From Cymodocea nodosa (lineage: Eukaryota > Streptophyta > Magnoliopsida > Alismatales > Cymodoceaceae): DNA of 64,000 nt. The number at the start of each line of letters is the position of its first letter. The first letter of the stretch is position 1. This document shows positions 51,390 to 63,935 of the stretch, piece by piece. The notes beneath the pieces were generated by a model. The model was given only the letters and a program-made list of their open reading frames with translations. It made no database searches and was not told where the DNA came from. The DNA lies in contig JAZBRI010000011.1 in NCBI GenBank assembly GCA_036874045.1, forward strand, positions 14,650,001-14,714,000, read 5' to 3'. Both the position numbers and the translations under genes were made by a program.

Positions 51390-51656
51390 TTAGGAGATTA
51401 ATAACTTACAAAGGAACTCGAGTGATTTAGGAGCCACATCATCAAACATGTGCATCTGCAGTTTGGTGCATAGGATAGATGGCTTAAATTTTAAAATAGT
51501 TAAGCCATCTATGTTAAAAAGGAAGGTTGTATCATTCCAAATATCAGAAATGGAATCTGTTGCTGCATATCCAACAGACAACTTCTGCAAAAGCAATACG
51601 GATGTGTGTCGATGTAATATTAGAAGCGCACAGTGAAGGGCCACCTTAAAACAAAT
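51390..51656 (-). pseudogene. Possible exon of an unknown or decayed gene
   Basis: On the minus strand a TTTTAAG acceptor-like site is followed by an open stretch reading VALHCALLILHRHTSVLLLQ and ending near MFDDVAPKSLEFLCK before TGTAAGTT, a donor-like site. The amino-acid composition is plausible but I recognise no domain, and no partner exon was found. A palindrome inside it (51477-51510) argues for non-coding or decayed sequence. Confidence 0.2.
51477..51510. repeat. Perfect 11-base inverted repeat (hairpin)
   Basis: AGATGGCTTAA and its exact complement TTAAGCCATCT are separated by 12 AT-rich bases. Confidence 0.7.
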
Positions 51657-52823
51657 ATAGGAAAAAAATAATAAACATAATGATGCTAAACCAGAAAGAC
51701 TAAGATAAGCAATTATTTTTTTTGCTCATACGAAACACCCATGTAATAATTAAAATAATCAAAATTAGGAAAATTCCATGGACATTGACAAATGACCATT
51801 TTGACGTTGTTTGGACAATTCAAGAAATTGACACATGGTGAATTTTAACTGACATGCATCCATGCTCTGAAATATGTCAACATAACATAAATACAAAAAC
51901 ATTTTAAAGCCAGAAATATGTCAAATTCTCCACAATTAAAGATGATAACTTGCACATATAACAAATAAGAATGAGTATTCTATCTATTTTGGGATGATAT
52001 AAAGTTTTGAATTGTATTATGCATATAATCCCAAAAATGAGCCATTTATTGAACAAATTAACCATGTTAATCTATTTATGATCTGAACACATTTGATGCA
52101 AACTCAAACTCATTGTTCACATGTTGGGTTAGAAATGGTTGCCCCTATTGCTAATATTAGATATACCTAAAGATGTGACATGGAAAGATCCTACATGGAG
52201 AAAAGCATCACAAACAATTTCACAGAAAGTTCACAATCATTCGTCAACCAAAGATATGTCCAAAACACACCATCTATCCTTTTTTGAGCACAATCATCAT
52301 CCAATTAAGATAGGCGCAATTTCAAACTAAGTAATAATACAAACTCGGAAAGTTTTAAGATGGATAATATGGTTAACCTTTAGAAATATCAGCACAAAAC
52401 ATTATGACAAAAATTAAAAAGTTAGTGCCATGTGCAAACCACATTTTGTTCCTTTAAAGTATGTTTCCATTGAAGTAAGAAGCCAAGAACACCACCAAGC
52501 TTACAGACTTCGAGGAAAGACAAAGAACCAAATAAAAACAATAATTGCAATTAGCATCAAATATCAAATCTAGAACAAAATATTATCCTTTAATTTGTAA
52601 TACCTTTTAACTGCAGATAGAGTTGATGGTTAGAATTTCAAACATCTATCACAAATGACTAAAGAGAAACAAAAAAACTGTTGCCAGTTGTCATGATTAG
52701 CCACTATTGAAAAACATGAAGCTGTAACCAGAGTTTTAATCCCAATAAATATTGGAGTATTCCCAGCATGAATACATGCTAAAGGTCAAAGAATTCTCCA
52801 ACGTTTCAAACAACTGGTTGTTT

Positions 52824-55022
52824 TTAAGAAGTCTCACTCAATCTTTCTTCCTTAGTTTCGGAAATTACCTGAAGAAGTTCCAAGGGAGTAGCAGCTGGGT
52901 CTAGCTCATGGCAACCCTTTGGAACATTCTTTGATTCTGTACCTGTGAGTAAGTATGAAGGAACCTGATGTGAGAAGCGAAACATTTCTTCTCGTGGGAT
53001 TCTTTCAACCACCTTTGGGTCAAGCTGTCTGTAGAACACTGTTTTGAAACCAGCAAGCTTCACTAGGCGTGCCACTGTTATACCTTGCTCATTGTAATCA
53101 TTAAGTACTTCAACCATGTCATATTTGTAGATTATTTCATCAGGGGTATGTTCATTCCAATCTGGAGACCAATTTCTATAAACGGCCCAAATGTCTCCTT
53201 TTTGTGGAATAATTCTAATAACACCACGTGCACCTTTCTCCCATCTAACTTTGTGAGAAAAGATATTTATATGGTCATTGAGTTCATATCTGCCCACTCG
53301 AAAGTCCCCACAGGTTTTGGCAAATCCCATACCCACCCAGTGCATTGGACCCAATTCGCTATTTGTTTTGGAATTAAGAAAGCTCATGCGAATCTTAAAT
53401 GGTTTTAAAGAAATTACTTTTTGGACAAGAACATAGAAACGAGGCATGCCATCTTCATCATCATATGTAGCCCACACTTGATTAGGCTCAAAAGCCTTTT
53501 CAGACCGATCCTTGTCAAAATCATGAAAATCTGGATCAGGAACATCAATGGATACAGGTTCTGAGGCCTCCTTATCAGACTCATTATATGGGTGATCTGA
53601 TGACACCTTCTCACTTGGTGTTTCTCTATTTAGATTGCTGGATTTGTTCACTTCATTCTCCTCCTTATGTGCAGTGATTGCACCTCTATGCAACAGAGTA
53701 TTCTCCTTTTCTTTTTCAGCTGATTTAAGTTTTTGTTTCTGTTTAGCCTTTTCCTTCTCTGCTAATTTGGCAGCAGCTGCTGATTTCCACTCATCTAACT
53801 TCCCCAGTAGCAGATGCTTTGCCCTTTCTATAAGCATGTTTCGGATGTCAAGAGATGATAAATCCCTGCTTGAGTGGTTGCTTTGCCTTGATATCATTCT
53901 AGCACCAGGAACATTAGCTTTTTCTGCTGGAAAAACTGTACTGAAACTTGAGCCTTTATTTTCATTACAGGTACTTGTTTCACCGACTGACCGGTTTCTT
54001 GTAAAATCATTAAGGCCAGCAGCATCACTTATGCTCCTTCTCTTTGCAGGTCTCTCTGTGCTGGAGGAACTAGGATGTTTCCTATCAAAACTAGCATCCC
54101 CAGCAGTAACATTGCTAGCCATCCTTTTCTGAACATTTTTCTGATGCACAGCCTCATTACCTGCAGTTGTTCGCTGTTTTACGTCCCACTGCTTCGTTAC
54201 TTTCTTATACGAGTGATTGGCACCATGAGATGGAGTAAACCCAGTAGACCCTGTTGCAGATGAGGAATTCTTTCCAGAACCATAGAGATTCCTGTTTATA
54301 TTCTGAGATTGTTGTAGATGTGAAGAGGACCAATGAACTGTGGGATTATGTCCATTAGTTGGATTTCCTGTTTCAACGGCAAGAAAAGGCTCGTGGCAGT
54401 TTGGACAAAGAAGATTGTGATTGAGATAGACTCTAAGATATTCGTATTGCATTTTACAACGATTGCATGATGTCCAAAATGTAGTAGGCCTTGTTGGACA
54501 AGCTGGAGGAGGGCCAGAACGGGCAGTGTTCTTCTGAGCTCTCAGATTAGAAGATGGATGACTAGGAAAATGGTGGAAGCCATTTGAAGAAGCATGTGAC
54601 TTTTTAACTTTTTGCCCTGCAAATTTTACAATCCTTTTCTGATCATAGGCCATTCTCCTTGTTTTGTCAGATAAGATACTCCAAGCTTCAGACACTAGCT
54701 TAAATGCTGCTTCAGCACCGATGGACTTGTTTTTATCAGGATGCAGCATGAGTGCTAATCTCCTGTACTGCTTCTTTACCATTTCATCATCGGCTGAAGC
54801 ATTGACACAGAGAATTCCATACCAATCCTTCTCTCCATTTATCAATTCCTCGGCAGCAACATGAACATCAATTGTAGCTATCATTTGAGCAATACCTTCT
54901 AATGCTGGGAAAAGATTTTGCGCTTTTAGAGCAAACTTCTTGGCACCAGCAACATCTTTGGCTGTAAACTTTCTCTCTGCAATTTCCTTTGCCTTATGGG
55001 CCTCGTCTCTGTTACATTCCAT
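52824..55022 (-). CDS. DnaJ (J-domain) protein with DUF3444
   Basis: One uninterrupted coding exon of 732 residues. The N-terminus (MECNRDEAHKAKEIAERKF) is the typical lead of this plant J-protein group. The J-domain spans about 66-130 with the HPD motif at 94-96, needed to stimulate Hsp70 ATPase. A zinc-ribbon-like module has Cys186/Cys189 and Cys206/Cys209 (CNRC...CPNC). A long Ser/Asn/Lys-rich linker (about 220-500) includes a Lys/Glu/Ala coiled coil. The C-terminal DUF3444 domain (about 510-720) has FEPNQVWATYDDEDGMPRFY, FLNSKTNSELGPMHW and PQKGDIWAVYRNWSPDW. Members are probably nuclear or cytosolic co-chaperones; some DUF3444 J-proteins read methylated DNA in SUVH complexes, but that cannot be assumed here. 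Several low-complexity 5' UTR frames lie upstream. Confidence 0.93.
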   Translation of the reverse strand: MECNRDEAHKAKEIAERKFTAKDVAGAKKFALKAQNLFPALEGIAQMIATIDVHVAAEELINGEKDWYGILCVNASADDEMVKKQYRRLALMLHPDKNKSIGAEAAFKLVSEAWSILSDKTRRMAYDQKRIVKFAGQKVKKSHASSNGFHHFPSHPSSNLRAQKNTARSGPPPACPTRPTTFWTSCNRCKMQYEYLRVYLNHNLLCPNCHEPFLAVETGNPTNGHNPTVHWSSSHLQQSQNINRNLYGSGKNSSSATGSTGFTPSHGANHSYKKVTKQWDVKQRTTAGNEAVHQKNVQKRMASNVTAGDASFDRKHPSSSSTERPAKRRSISDAAGLNDFTRNRSVGETSTCNENKGSSFSTVFPAEKANVPGARMISRQSNHSSRDLSSLDIRNMLIERAKHLLLGKLDEWKSAAAAKLAEKEKAKQKQKLKSAEKEKENTLLHRGAITAHKEENEVNKSSNLNRETPSEKVSSDHPYNESDKEASEPVSIDVPDPDFHDFDKDRSEKAFEPNQVWATYDDEDGMPRFYVLVQKVISLKPFKIRMSFLNSKTNSELGPMHWVGMGFAKTCGDFRVGRYELNDHINIFSHKVRWEKGARGVIRIIPQKGDIWAVYRNWSPDWNEHTPDEIIYKYDMVEVLNDYNEQGITVARLVKLAGFKTVFYRQLDPKVVERIPREEMFRFSHQVPSYLLTGTESKNVPKGCHELDPAATPLELLQVISETKEERLSETS

Positions 55023-55860
55023 CTATTCTTCAGGCACAAACAGAGAAGCCTCTCCTCACAGTTCAATGACACCAAGACACCAAATCTAAAACCAGTACCG
55101 GCATGAACTTTATATATTTACACGCGACCACCTGACACCCAATAATCTGCATCCACAGATGAAAGAAGATAAAGAGAAAAGTACTTAAAAAACAAAAGTA
55201 CATTTTTCTTCATGTCTCCCCGCTCAAGTCCAATTAAATGCCTGGACGGAAGCTGCCACAGCTCTACCACTAGCAAAGAAGCTAGAAAGAAAATGGCGCA
55301 AGGAGGCGAATCCAAAAATCCTAATTCCACTGATTTCCTGTTTTTACATTAAGTATTATCAACGTGCACCAAAAGTCCGTCTTTCCTTCAGAAACATATA
55401 GAATTGGACGAAAAGGCGTCGCAGGACTGAATGCTACAGATGAAACCCTAGAAATCGAGAAGAACAACGATCTACACACGAAAATCGACGACAATTCCTA
55501 GCGTCACTAAGCAAAAGCAAAAGGAAACATAGAAATGCAGATTAGCGATCTTCCTCTTCGGACATGGGTAGAAGTAAAAATTCAACAAGGGGAAAACTGA
55601 AGAGAGGAAAATTACCAGTTGGGGAGGATTCCACTGTTGCCGGAGGAATTGGAATCACAAGAAACCCCACGTCGCCATTTTCTCCTTTCCCACCAAAAAG
55701 TCGAAAAAATTTTGGGAAGAAATCGGAGCCTTTTGGGAAAAAACCCCAAACTCTCAGACCCAAAACAAAATTGCCAAATACCAAAATACACAAGAAATGA
55801 GAGAAAGGAGAAGCAGAAGGTTCCCAATGGTTTCTCTTTCCACTCTATTTAAGAATTTTA
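55023..55860 (-). other. 5' UTR, leader intron and core promoter of the DnaJ gene
   Basis: No coding sequence is supported. A donor-like AACTG|GTAATTTT on the minus strand (about 55615) and a likely acceptor just before the ATG suggest a leader intron. TTAAATAGAG on the minus strand near 55845-55855 could be a TATA-like element. Confidence 0.35.
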
Positions 55861-58800
55861 ATCGAGCTTTTATCATGGGTTGAAACCCTAACTATGGTTA
55901 GATTTAACCATAGGCATGAGTTAAGAATTGGATAAATTTGGTAATTTATTTTTGAGATGTATGTTTCCAAAAAGATGGTGTATAATTGTTCACATACCCG
56001 TATTTAGGTATGCCATTTTTTATCAATTATTGGAGAGAAGGTGAATTTCCCCATTTTTTAAAGTGGTTGATGGCTTTTGTTGTAATTTACTTCTAGGATT
56101 GCATGTGCTGGTGATTTATTTTGATAATGCCAAATATGGATCCAGCATCGCAAATGTTGTAATGCCAATAGTATGGACTGTTTAATAATTAGAAACAAAT
56201 CATACACGTGGGCACCATTTCATTATGGTTATGTTGTTGCACTTTCTAAACCCATCATATGGTCGGATAAAGCTTTCACTCCCTATGGTTGTGGTTAAAT
56301 GGACCAGTGATAGGGTTGAGGAGGAGTTACTCAGGTCACCTAAAAGATCCTTCCCTAACCATGAGCGTCTTCTATTATTCACCAACAATAGCTAGAATCC
56401 ATTGCATCAACCTACATGTTCTCTCTTTAACACACAAATAAATGATCACTGAAGATAACTATTGAAGACACTTTTTATATGTATGGCACAAAGACGAGTC
56501 TCTCCTCATATCTAGCAGACCATCATTCCACGTTTCATCCATCATTCTTTTCACCATGAAACTTTGAATTACATTGCACTAACTAGTTGCCACTTTCATA
56601 ACATACCAATCTCAGCCATTTTATAGGATTTTGTCATGTTTACATGTAAGATGTAGGAGTGCCAGCATTGGTTAGATTGCATCACAAGCATTTGAATGTA
56701 CTAATAGATATCAGATAGTTGAACTAGTTAACTAATATCAAGAAAGATTAGGTATCATCCATTCTCTTGTCCTGAAGTACAAGATCAAATTCTGTCATGA
56801 ACTAAGCAGAAGTACCTGCAGTCTGCAAATAACAAAATGAGATTACCAGTCCAAGTGGAAAACATATTGTTCTACAATCCTAACAGCAAAACCACCGAGA
56901 ACAATGCTTGCAATCTGCAGTCACTTGACTTTGGCATGATGTCATCTCAACATTGCTGAAATGCATTGGCGAATCTCAAGTCCTCTGTAGTAGCTAAGCG
57001 TTCACATGTGACACTTATGCTGAATAGAGGTGCAATGTTGTAGACAAGTTTCTCAATTACATGACTGAAACTGAAGAGAATGTTTGGGAATACAGAATAT
57101 TATGTTACAAAACAAGATTACAAATGAAATTTTCTATGGTCATCATAAATATATATGCATATATAAAAAGAATCACCCATATCTGAACTGTGCCCTACTC
57201 CACAAGGTCTCAGAAATGCAAATCAGAATTATAATAGCTTCAAATTGCAAGTGAGACAAGTCTATAAAATCCAATTTGAACCATGGGATCAGAGAGCAAA
57301 AGGCTATATTTGAATGTCCAGAATTTAAGAATCAACTATTTGTACAAAAAAGTTCAGGTGTGACCCTTTCCATGAACGCTTCCAGTCCTATTCACAAGAA
57401 TTGTGATAAACAACATGGGTCCAATGCATTTTATTGGTTTTCCCTCGTTCAATTTTCAAAGTTGGGGTTGTTAATCTTGTTTTGCATTTTCAAAATCGTA
57501 TGCATTGCTTGCAATAAGACCTGAAAATATTAACGAATCTGCCGGATTTAAAATTGTATAAGACTACAAAGATTTTTCAAGCCTAACAACTCAAAAGCTG
57601 TAGCTGGTATTGTAGCCGAGTGAGCTCCGTATCCAAGTCTGATAAACAAATTTGGAACAGAATATTAAAATGTTTCCCTTGGAAGGCTAACGGATGCTCT
57701 AGTTAGGAAAGAAGAATTAATCAATGTACAAAAAAATAAAAATAAAAAGCTTAAAACTACCAGATTAGAATTGCCAAAAAAGATTTAAATTTATGTAATT
57801 TAACCAATAATTCGACCATAGATAGAAATATATATAAAAAAAAGGATTGATGTGACCAACCCGACATGGTAAGATTATAAAAAAGGTTGTTGTATCTTAA
57901 ATTTTCCTGATTTGCTTGATCAACTTGGCTTTATGAAGCAAATATATTGGGATTTTCCAAATCCAGGATTTTTTTGTTACTTAAAAAATTATGATAATTC
58001 AATAAATGGAGAAAAATGTACAGGTTGACCAAAGCAAAAGATGAAAAGGTGTAAAAAAAATGAAGAAAACCAAAATATCCTAGATCAATATTTTTCTAGT
58101 TTCTACCATTTATACGGTAGAATTCCTCTTTTACGTTGGTAACCTTAGCTCACTCTCTCTCTTCTTTATGTATGAGGTATATATTAATGCAAATATCTGA
58201 GTCAATATTGCACCACTTAAACTAGCAAAAACCCTTTAATATATGTACACCTGACCCTCTGCTCTTTGGAAAGTTCTGGACGCATGACACAAGTGAAGTA
58301 GTGTTGAAATAGGTTTCTCCATATGTACCAGCAAACACAAGTACCCATACCTGCATTGTAGGAAGAAGGTAAGCATTCAATGTAATATGAAATTTAGCCA
58401 CAACCTCATCCACAAAAAGTGAAAATTCAAAAATTTATCAAGATAGAAAACCTTGGATGTTTGATATTCTTCCCTATATGGAAAAAGGAAGATGTTCTAA
58501 TTCTGATGGGGAGAAAACATGCAATACAAGAATGCAGTTTGAAATACAGATTACCCAATACTCGACCCATCTTCACTAATTTATAGAAAGGGCGTCTCTT
58601 ATCAAACCATGCTACCTATTTTCTTTTGGCTGGGTGTGATAGGCTAATGTTCGGGCTACAAAAGTATGTACTTGATCTCTCTCAAGAAAACAACCCATCT
58701 AAAAATTAATCAGATCAGCAACTTTGCTACTAACCAAAGGGGCTGGTTACTGAGGGAGTCTTGGATTAAGGATATTCACCATAAAAAGTATCACTTTTCT

Positions 58801-60287
58801 GAACGACCACCACAACTAGTACTCGATATGCAGATTGAGTAAAAAAAATTTGAGGTCCTTAGAGATGATAGTCGACTACCCAACTTAATAAGTACCATCT
58901 CTAACAAAGAATGCCCTACGCTGTCATGGAAGATGGATACTACAAAAAGGACAAGGCAGAAAAAATTGAGGAGAACGATTTCTTTAATCTGAGGTGTATT
59001 GAATTTTTTGAAGCAAATAAAGCATCTTTCTCATTGGTAGAATGGCTAGAATATATGAAAAGAAAAACAAATTCAACCTCCTTCAATGTTACCGACTGTA
59101 ATCTATCCACCACCATATTGTTTTTAACTTTCCAATCTACAATTCCGTTATGAGTTCAAGTATTTGACCTACTAGCAATGTTATCTTATCAAGGTGTCTC
59201 ACCTAATTGCCAGAAAGCTGAGGGATCCTTACCTAAGGACTAGTTGGGTCCACGATCCTTAGTAAGGAGAACGGCTATGATGCTTGCGTAGTTGTTTAGA
59301 ATGATTGTTGCCGAAACACCTCACTAAATAAGGGATTATACCTTGACGAAAAGACTCTAACAGCAGACATTTCTCCTCTTCTACATTTGCAAACGGCCTC
59401 CCCTCCTCTCCTCTTGCATGTTGGCTCTGCTTTAACATTCAGCGACCATCTTCCTCTTCTTGGTGACCGTTGGCGACTTCCAACCTTGCCGCCAAACGCT
59501 TCCTCTTCGCGTTAATCCCCTGGCCCGTTCGGCGAGAACCCTCCTCCCCTTCCGTGAAGACGCCAACGCCGTGGAAGCGACGGTGGCGACGAGGAACCTC
59601 GAAACCCTCTTCCCACGTGTGAAAAACCACAACCATTGATCGCATCAAACGACGCACAAGAGGGCGCCACCGGTGAACATCTTTGGTCACGCCCCAAGCA
59701 AAAGTCCAGATTATTTTGTGAAGTTACGTTGGAGGTTTAATTTTATTATACAAGTGTTGAACAAAGGTAATCGATAAGTGTTGATAATATTGAACGTCAA
59801 CGATACATGACCAAAGGTATGTTTCATTTTACGAAATTGTACTTGTATGTGGTGTAGCGTAATTGAATTATATTTATCAATTAGATTATATAATATTTGA
59901 CTTTTTATATTTACAAACTTTAAAATTTGATTATAAAAAATTAATTTCGTTGGCATAGTATTTAACTAGCTTAGCATGAACTTAAATGTGTAAAATTAAT
60001 TACTCATATATTTTTTATAATTAATTAAAATTTAATTATGTAATTAGTTAATTACATTACACTAAGATAATAGTTAACTAATTATAGAGCCCAAGATACA
60101 TTCTTAATGTGTTTTGATTTCTCTTTGACTTCAAAACAAGATAAAAACCTAAATTTCAAAGCCTTCGTGATATATGACCAATTGGTGCTTCCAATGTTTT
60201 AGGGGATCAATAGGTTATTAGTATGTAATGTTAAACTTGTTATTGTTCTCATCTTTTATCGTCTTTCTTTTATTAGTTCTTTTTTTA
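55861..60287. other. Intergenic region
   Basis: About 4.4 kb without a supported gene. Mostly AT-rich. A short GC-rich block at about 59390-59700 has frames on the minus strand that look Arg-rich and random. Open stretches at 57276-57524 and 58911-59153 (plus strand) have no recognisable domain. Confidence 0.45.
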
Positions 60288-60420
60288 TCATTGTATTCTT
60301 TGGTCAACGTATCTCATTAAATGATGTAATCCTTTTTATTTCTAAGATAGTGAAAAAGTTTAGTGTTCTTCTTCTATATGTCTTCGCTCCAATGCGTCGA
60401 CCTCTCCATTTTCATCTTCA
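60288..60420 (+). repeat. 5' LTR remnant of the copia element
   Basis: The segment 60288-60354 matches the sequence at 63936-64000 at the window end (shared core TTAAATGATGTAATCCTT, then TTATTT and AGTGAAA). It lies directly before the primer-binding site. The left end of the LTR is not clear. Confidence 0.6.
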
Positions 60421-60434
60421 ACGGTGTTTTATTT

Positions 60435-60445
60435 TGGTATCAAAG
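60435..60445 (+). promoter_or_regulatory. Primer-binding site of the copia element
   Basis: TGGTATCAAAG differs by one base from the common copia primer site TGGTATCAGAG, which pairs with initiator tRNA-Met. Confidence 0.6.
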
Positions 60446-61699
60446 TAAAGTTCTTGACTCATGCTCGTGATGGTGATGCTCCCACCAAATGCATCGAACA
60501 ACTCCCACACTACCATCGGTATGCTAATATTGTCATGTTTGTTCCTGTTAAGCTCGAAGAAGGGAACTTCCTTAATTAGAGACCTCTCTTTGAGACCATT
60601 CTCTAGAGTCATTGTGTGATAGGGCATATTAATGAAACTATGGTCATTCCTCCCATCAATGTTGCAAATTATGTGACTTAGTATGAGAGAGATCAAACTA
60701 TCCTTTCATGGATTCATGCCACTCTCTCTATTCCCATCCTCCCTTATGTCTTGGGAGCTTGTTTGGCTAGAGAGGCATGGGAAAATCTTACCAACGCTTT
60801 GGTGTATCCACTCATATGCACACAATGATACTTCAGAAGAAGCTCATTCACATCCAAAAAGGTCATCACTCAATGCAAGAATATCTACATAAAATCAAGG
60901 TCCTCTCAAATCAATTGGTTGCATGTAGGTCTCGAGTCTCTAACGAAGAACTCTAAATCCATATCCTTGAAGGCCTACCCTAGGTGTATCACCTTTTTTC
61001 CACTTCTATTCGTACCCACAACACTCTCTTAACCATCACTGAGCTACAAGCTCTCCTCATATGCGAAGAGATGAACATGTCAATTGAACTTACCACTGAC
61101 ACCCATGTGATAGCCTTCATCGCCACCAACTCAAGAAATTCAGGTAACTTTAATAACAATAACAAGGGAAGGAACAATCGACAACCTAAGAAAACTTTCA
61201 GCAAGAGTGATCATCCTATCTACCAAATCTATTGTAAAATCAGTCACATCGCCTTGGATTGTTTTCACCAACTTAACCTCACCTATGTTGGAAAACAATT
61301 GTCAAAGAAGTTTGCCGCAATGGTGGCGAATGTGGGTAAAAGGAATCAAAATGTTGGCGATGACTCAACAACATGGTATGTCGACTCTAGCGCTTCCACT
61401 CACATAACAACTCTAGACATATCCACACTTCAAATCTTAATTCCCTACAAGGGCAAGGATGTTGTCTAAGTTAGTAACGATGCAAGTTTGCATATTAAAT
61501 CTATTGGTTCCTCTTTGGTCTCTAATGGTTGTTTGTTTGTTTTTGATGATGTTTTACATTGTCTTGATGCTCCTCTTAATCTACTATCTGTTGATAAGTT
61601 TACTGAAGATAATAACTATTATTTCTCTCTTAACAATAATAACTATTATTTTTCTATTATGCACAAGATTTTCACAATATTACAACATAAGGTATAATA

Positions 61700-62638
61700 A
61701 TAATGATTTCAAACTTTTACCCTTGAGTAATAAAATAATACAGAAAAATTACATATTTTGATATTGAAATAAAATACATAAAACTTTAATCTTCACTTCA
61801 CCATGCTCTTCTTTGGCAACTATTGAAACTTTGCTCTTTTAAATTTTTTGTAAACCTTTAGCTTTGATTCTTTTAGACCTTCTACTTTTCAAGTTGATCT
61901 CATGTGGTGTAAGTGGTTTTAATATGTGGAAACTTTTACACTCTCTAGACAAAGACTATTTCTCTCTTAGAAAGAGATACTTCAATATTGAATGAGATGT
62001 TTTTAAGTGTAGCTTGGACTTCCTATTTATAGTTGTTAAATTGGAGGTGCACATTCATCCACTTTTACCATTTTCCCATGATCTCACATCCTTTTAAATT
62101 TCGAATTATTCACATTTTTCATGTTATTACATGATTCTCATGTTCTCTTGTCTTAGATCCATTGAGAATACACTTCTAGAGAATCATAGAGTTTTTCACT
62201 TAAGTCATCGTTTTTGTCAAATGGTTAACTTGCAATACTTATAAAAACTTAAACATTTATTTGATAATTATTTGAATTTTTCACTTGTAAAACATGTGAC
62301 ATAAATAACTCAACATAAAGTTAGTTACTTGTAAAATCTGAATAATTATTTGAATCAATGTGTAAAAACTTGAACAATTATCTAACTATTTAATTTTTTA
62401 AAACAAATACATAAAAAACATGTGAGAAACTTAAGTCTTTTAAAACACACGTACAAAAGACTATGACTATACAAATTTTTAAAATAACTATTCGACTTTC
62501 TCAAAACGTTAATCGATAATTATACAAATTTTCAAAATATGTTAACACATAACTATATGATTAAGGTAAATACTTATATTTATTTAAACCTATTTTCAAA
62601 CTAAGTCAAATATTCATCATCAAAACAAAAGTTCTAAC
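61700..62638 (-). mobile_element. LTR-like insertion in opposite orientation
   Basis: The copia frame breaks near 61700 and resumes near 62640. On the minus strand the insert begins TGTTAGAACTTTTG (62638), a typical copia LTR start, and has a TATAAATAGG (62023-62032) near its middle. No internal coding region is present, so it could be a solo LTR of about 0.9 kb. The left border is not exact, and I could not find the 5-base target duplication. Confidence 0.45.
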
Positions 62639-63935
62639 ACTAGTTTTGTATATGTTGGACCTCATGTAGATGAATAGGACCCTTGTACCATCGCTTTCGA
62701 TGCTACTTCGACAATTGATGTCAACATCTTCAACATGTGTATCTCTTCATCTTCTACCGACGAGCACCTTCACTATTATACTAACACATGCAACATGGAA
62801 TACAACAAAACTAATAAGGATTAGCTTGGTTCAAATGCTCAAATGACCCCTCTCAAGCATATTATATCTACTAACACTCACTCCATGTAAATGTGAAGAA
62901 AATTTGGCATATTCAAGAAACGTATTTTGTGTGTTGTCATGTATGATCTAGAAGACCTCTACATGCCAGAATCATACACTCAAGCATCCAAATCTACTGC
63001 TTGGCGAAAAGTAATGAATATAACTCTCTTATCAAGCAAGACACTTTGGGAGCTTGTTTCACAAGAATCAGGTATGAATATTGTTCACTGTAGATGGGTT
63101 TACAAACTCAAATGCAATCTCAATGGATCCATTTGTAGACACAAGGTGTGCCTTGTCGCTAAAGGATATCTACAACAACCTAAGGTTGACTTGTTTGAGA
63201 CCTTTAGTCCAGTTCTCAAACACACTACCATTCACATTGTTCTATCTATTACCACTAGTAAACACTAGTTCTTGAGACAACTTGATATTGAATGTGTCTT
63301 CCTTCATGAAGATCTAAAGGAAGATATATTTATGAGACAACCTTCTGAATATAGAGATAAAAATTTCTACAATCATGTCTGTAAAATGAAGAAGGCCATC
63401 TACAGTCTAAGGCAAGCTCCTAGAATGTGGTATGGAAAATTTGCTTTTGTGATGAATGAAGTGGGTTTTGTTACTTGCATTTCAGATATTTCTTTATTTA
63501 TTTACAATGAGAATGACATTATAGCCTATGTTTTGATCTACATCGATGATATTATTATTATTACTAGCTTCAATTAAGATTTTAATCAATTTGTTATTGA
63601 AAGTTTGAGCTCCTTGTTTCATGTAAAGGACCTCGATAAGCTCTCTCAATTCCTTGGTTTATCTATTACTTATCAAGATGATACTTTTCTTTTAAATCAA
63701 ACACATTATATCATGTCTCTCCTTGAGAAAGTGAATCTATACGAAAGCAAACTTGTGAAGGTCGACTATCAGTTATATCAATTAGATCTTTCATGCTCAA
63801 TCCAAACATTTGAAGGTCGACGACTATCATCAGTTTGTGCATGTGAAGGTTGTTAATTTCGATGATCAAGTTGTCAATATTTTTACAAAAGGATTGTATC
63901 CTCGACGCCATCAGATGTTGTCGATTGATCTTTCC

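Larger units (their letters stand above)
50306..52823. other. Intergenic region with unexplained frames
   Basis: No gene I can name. Short minus-strand frames at 50847-51038 and 51390-51644 look partly coding-like but match no family from memory. A hairpin lies at 51477-51510. The right end is probably the 3' UTR of the DnaJ gene. Confidence 0.35.

Noticed and set aside
59439..59697. Arg-rich minus-strand frames in a short GC-rich block
   Set aside because: Three overlapping frames are all open because stops are rare in GC-rich DNA. None matches a family.
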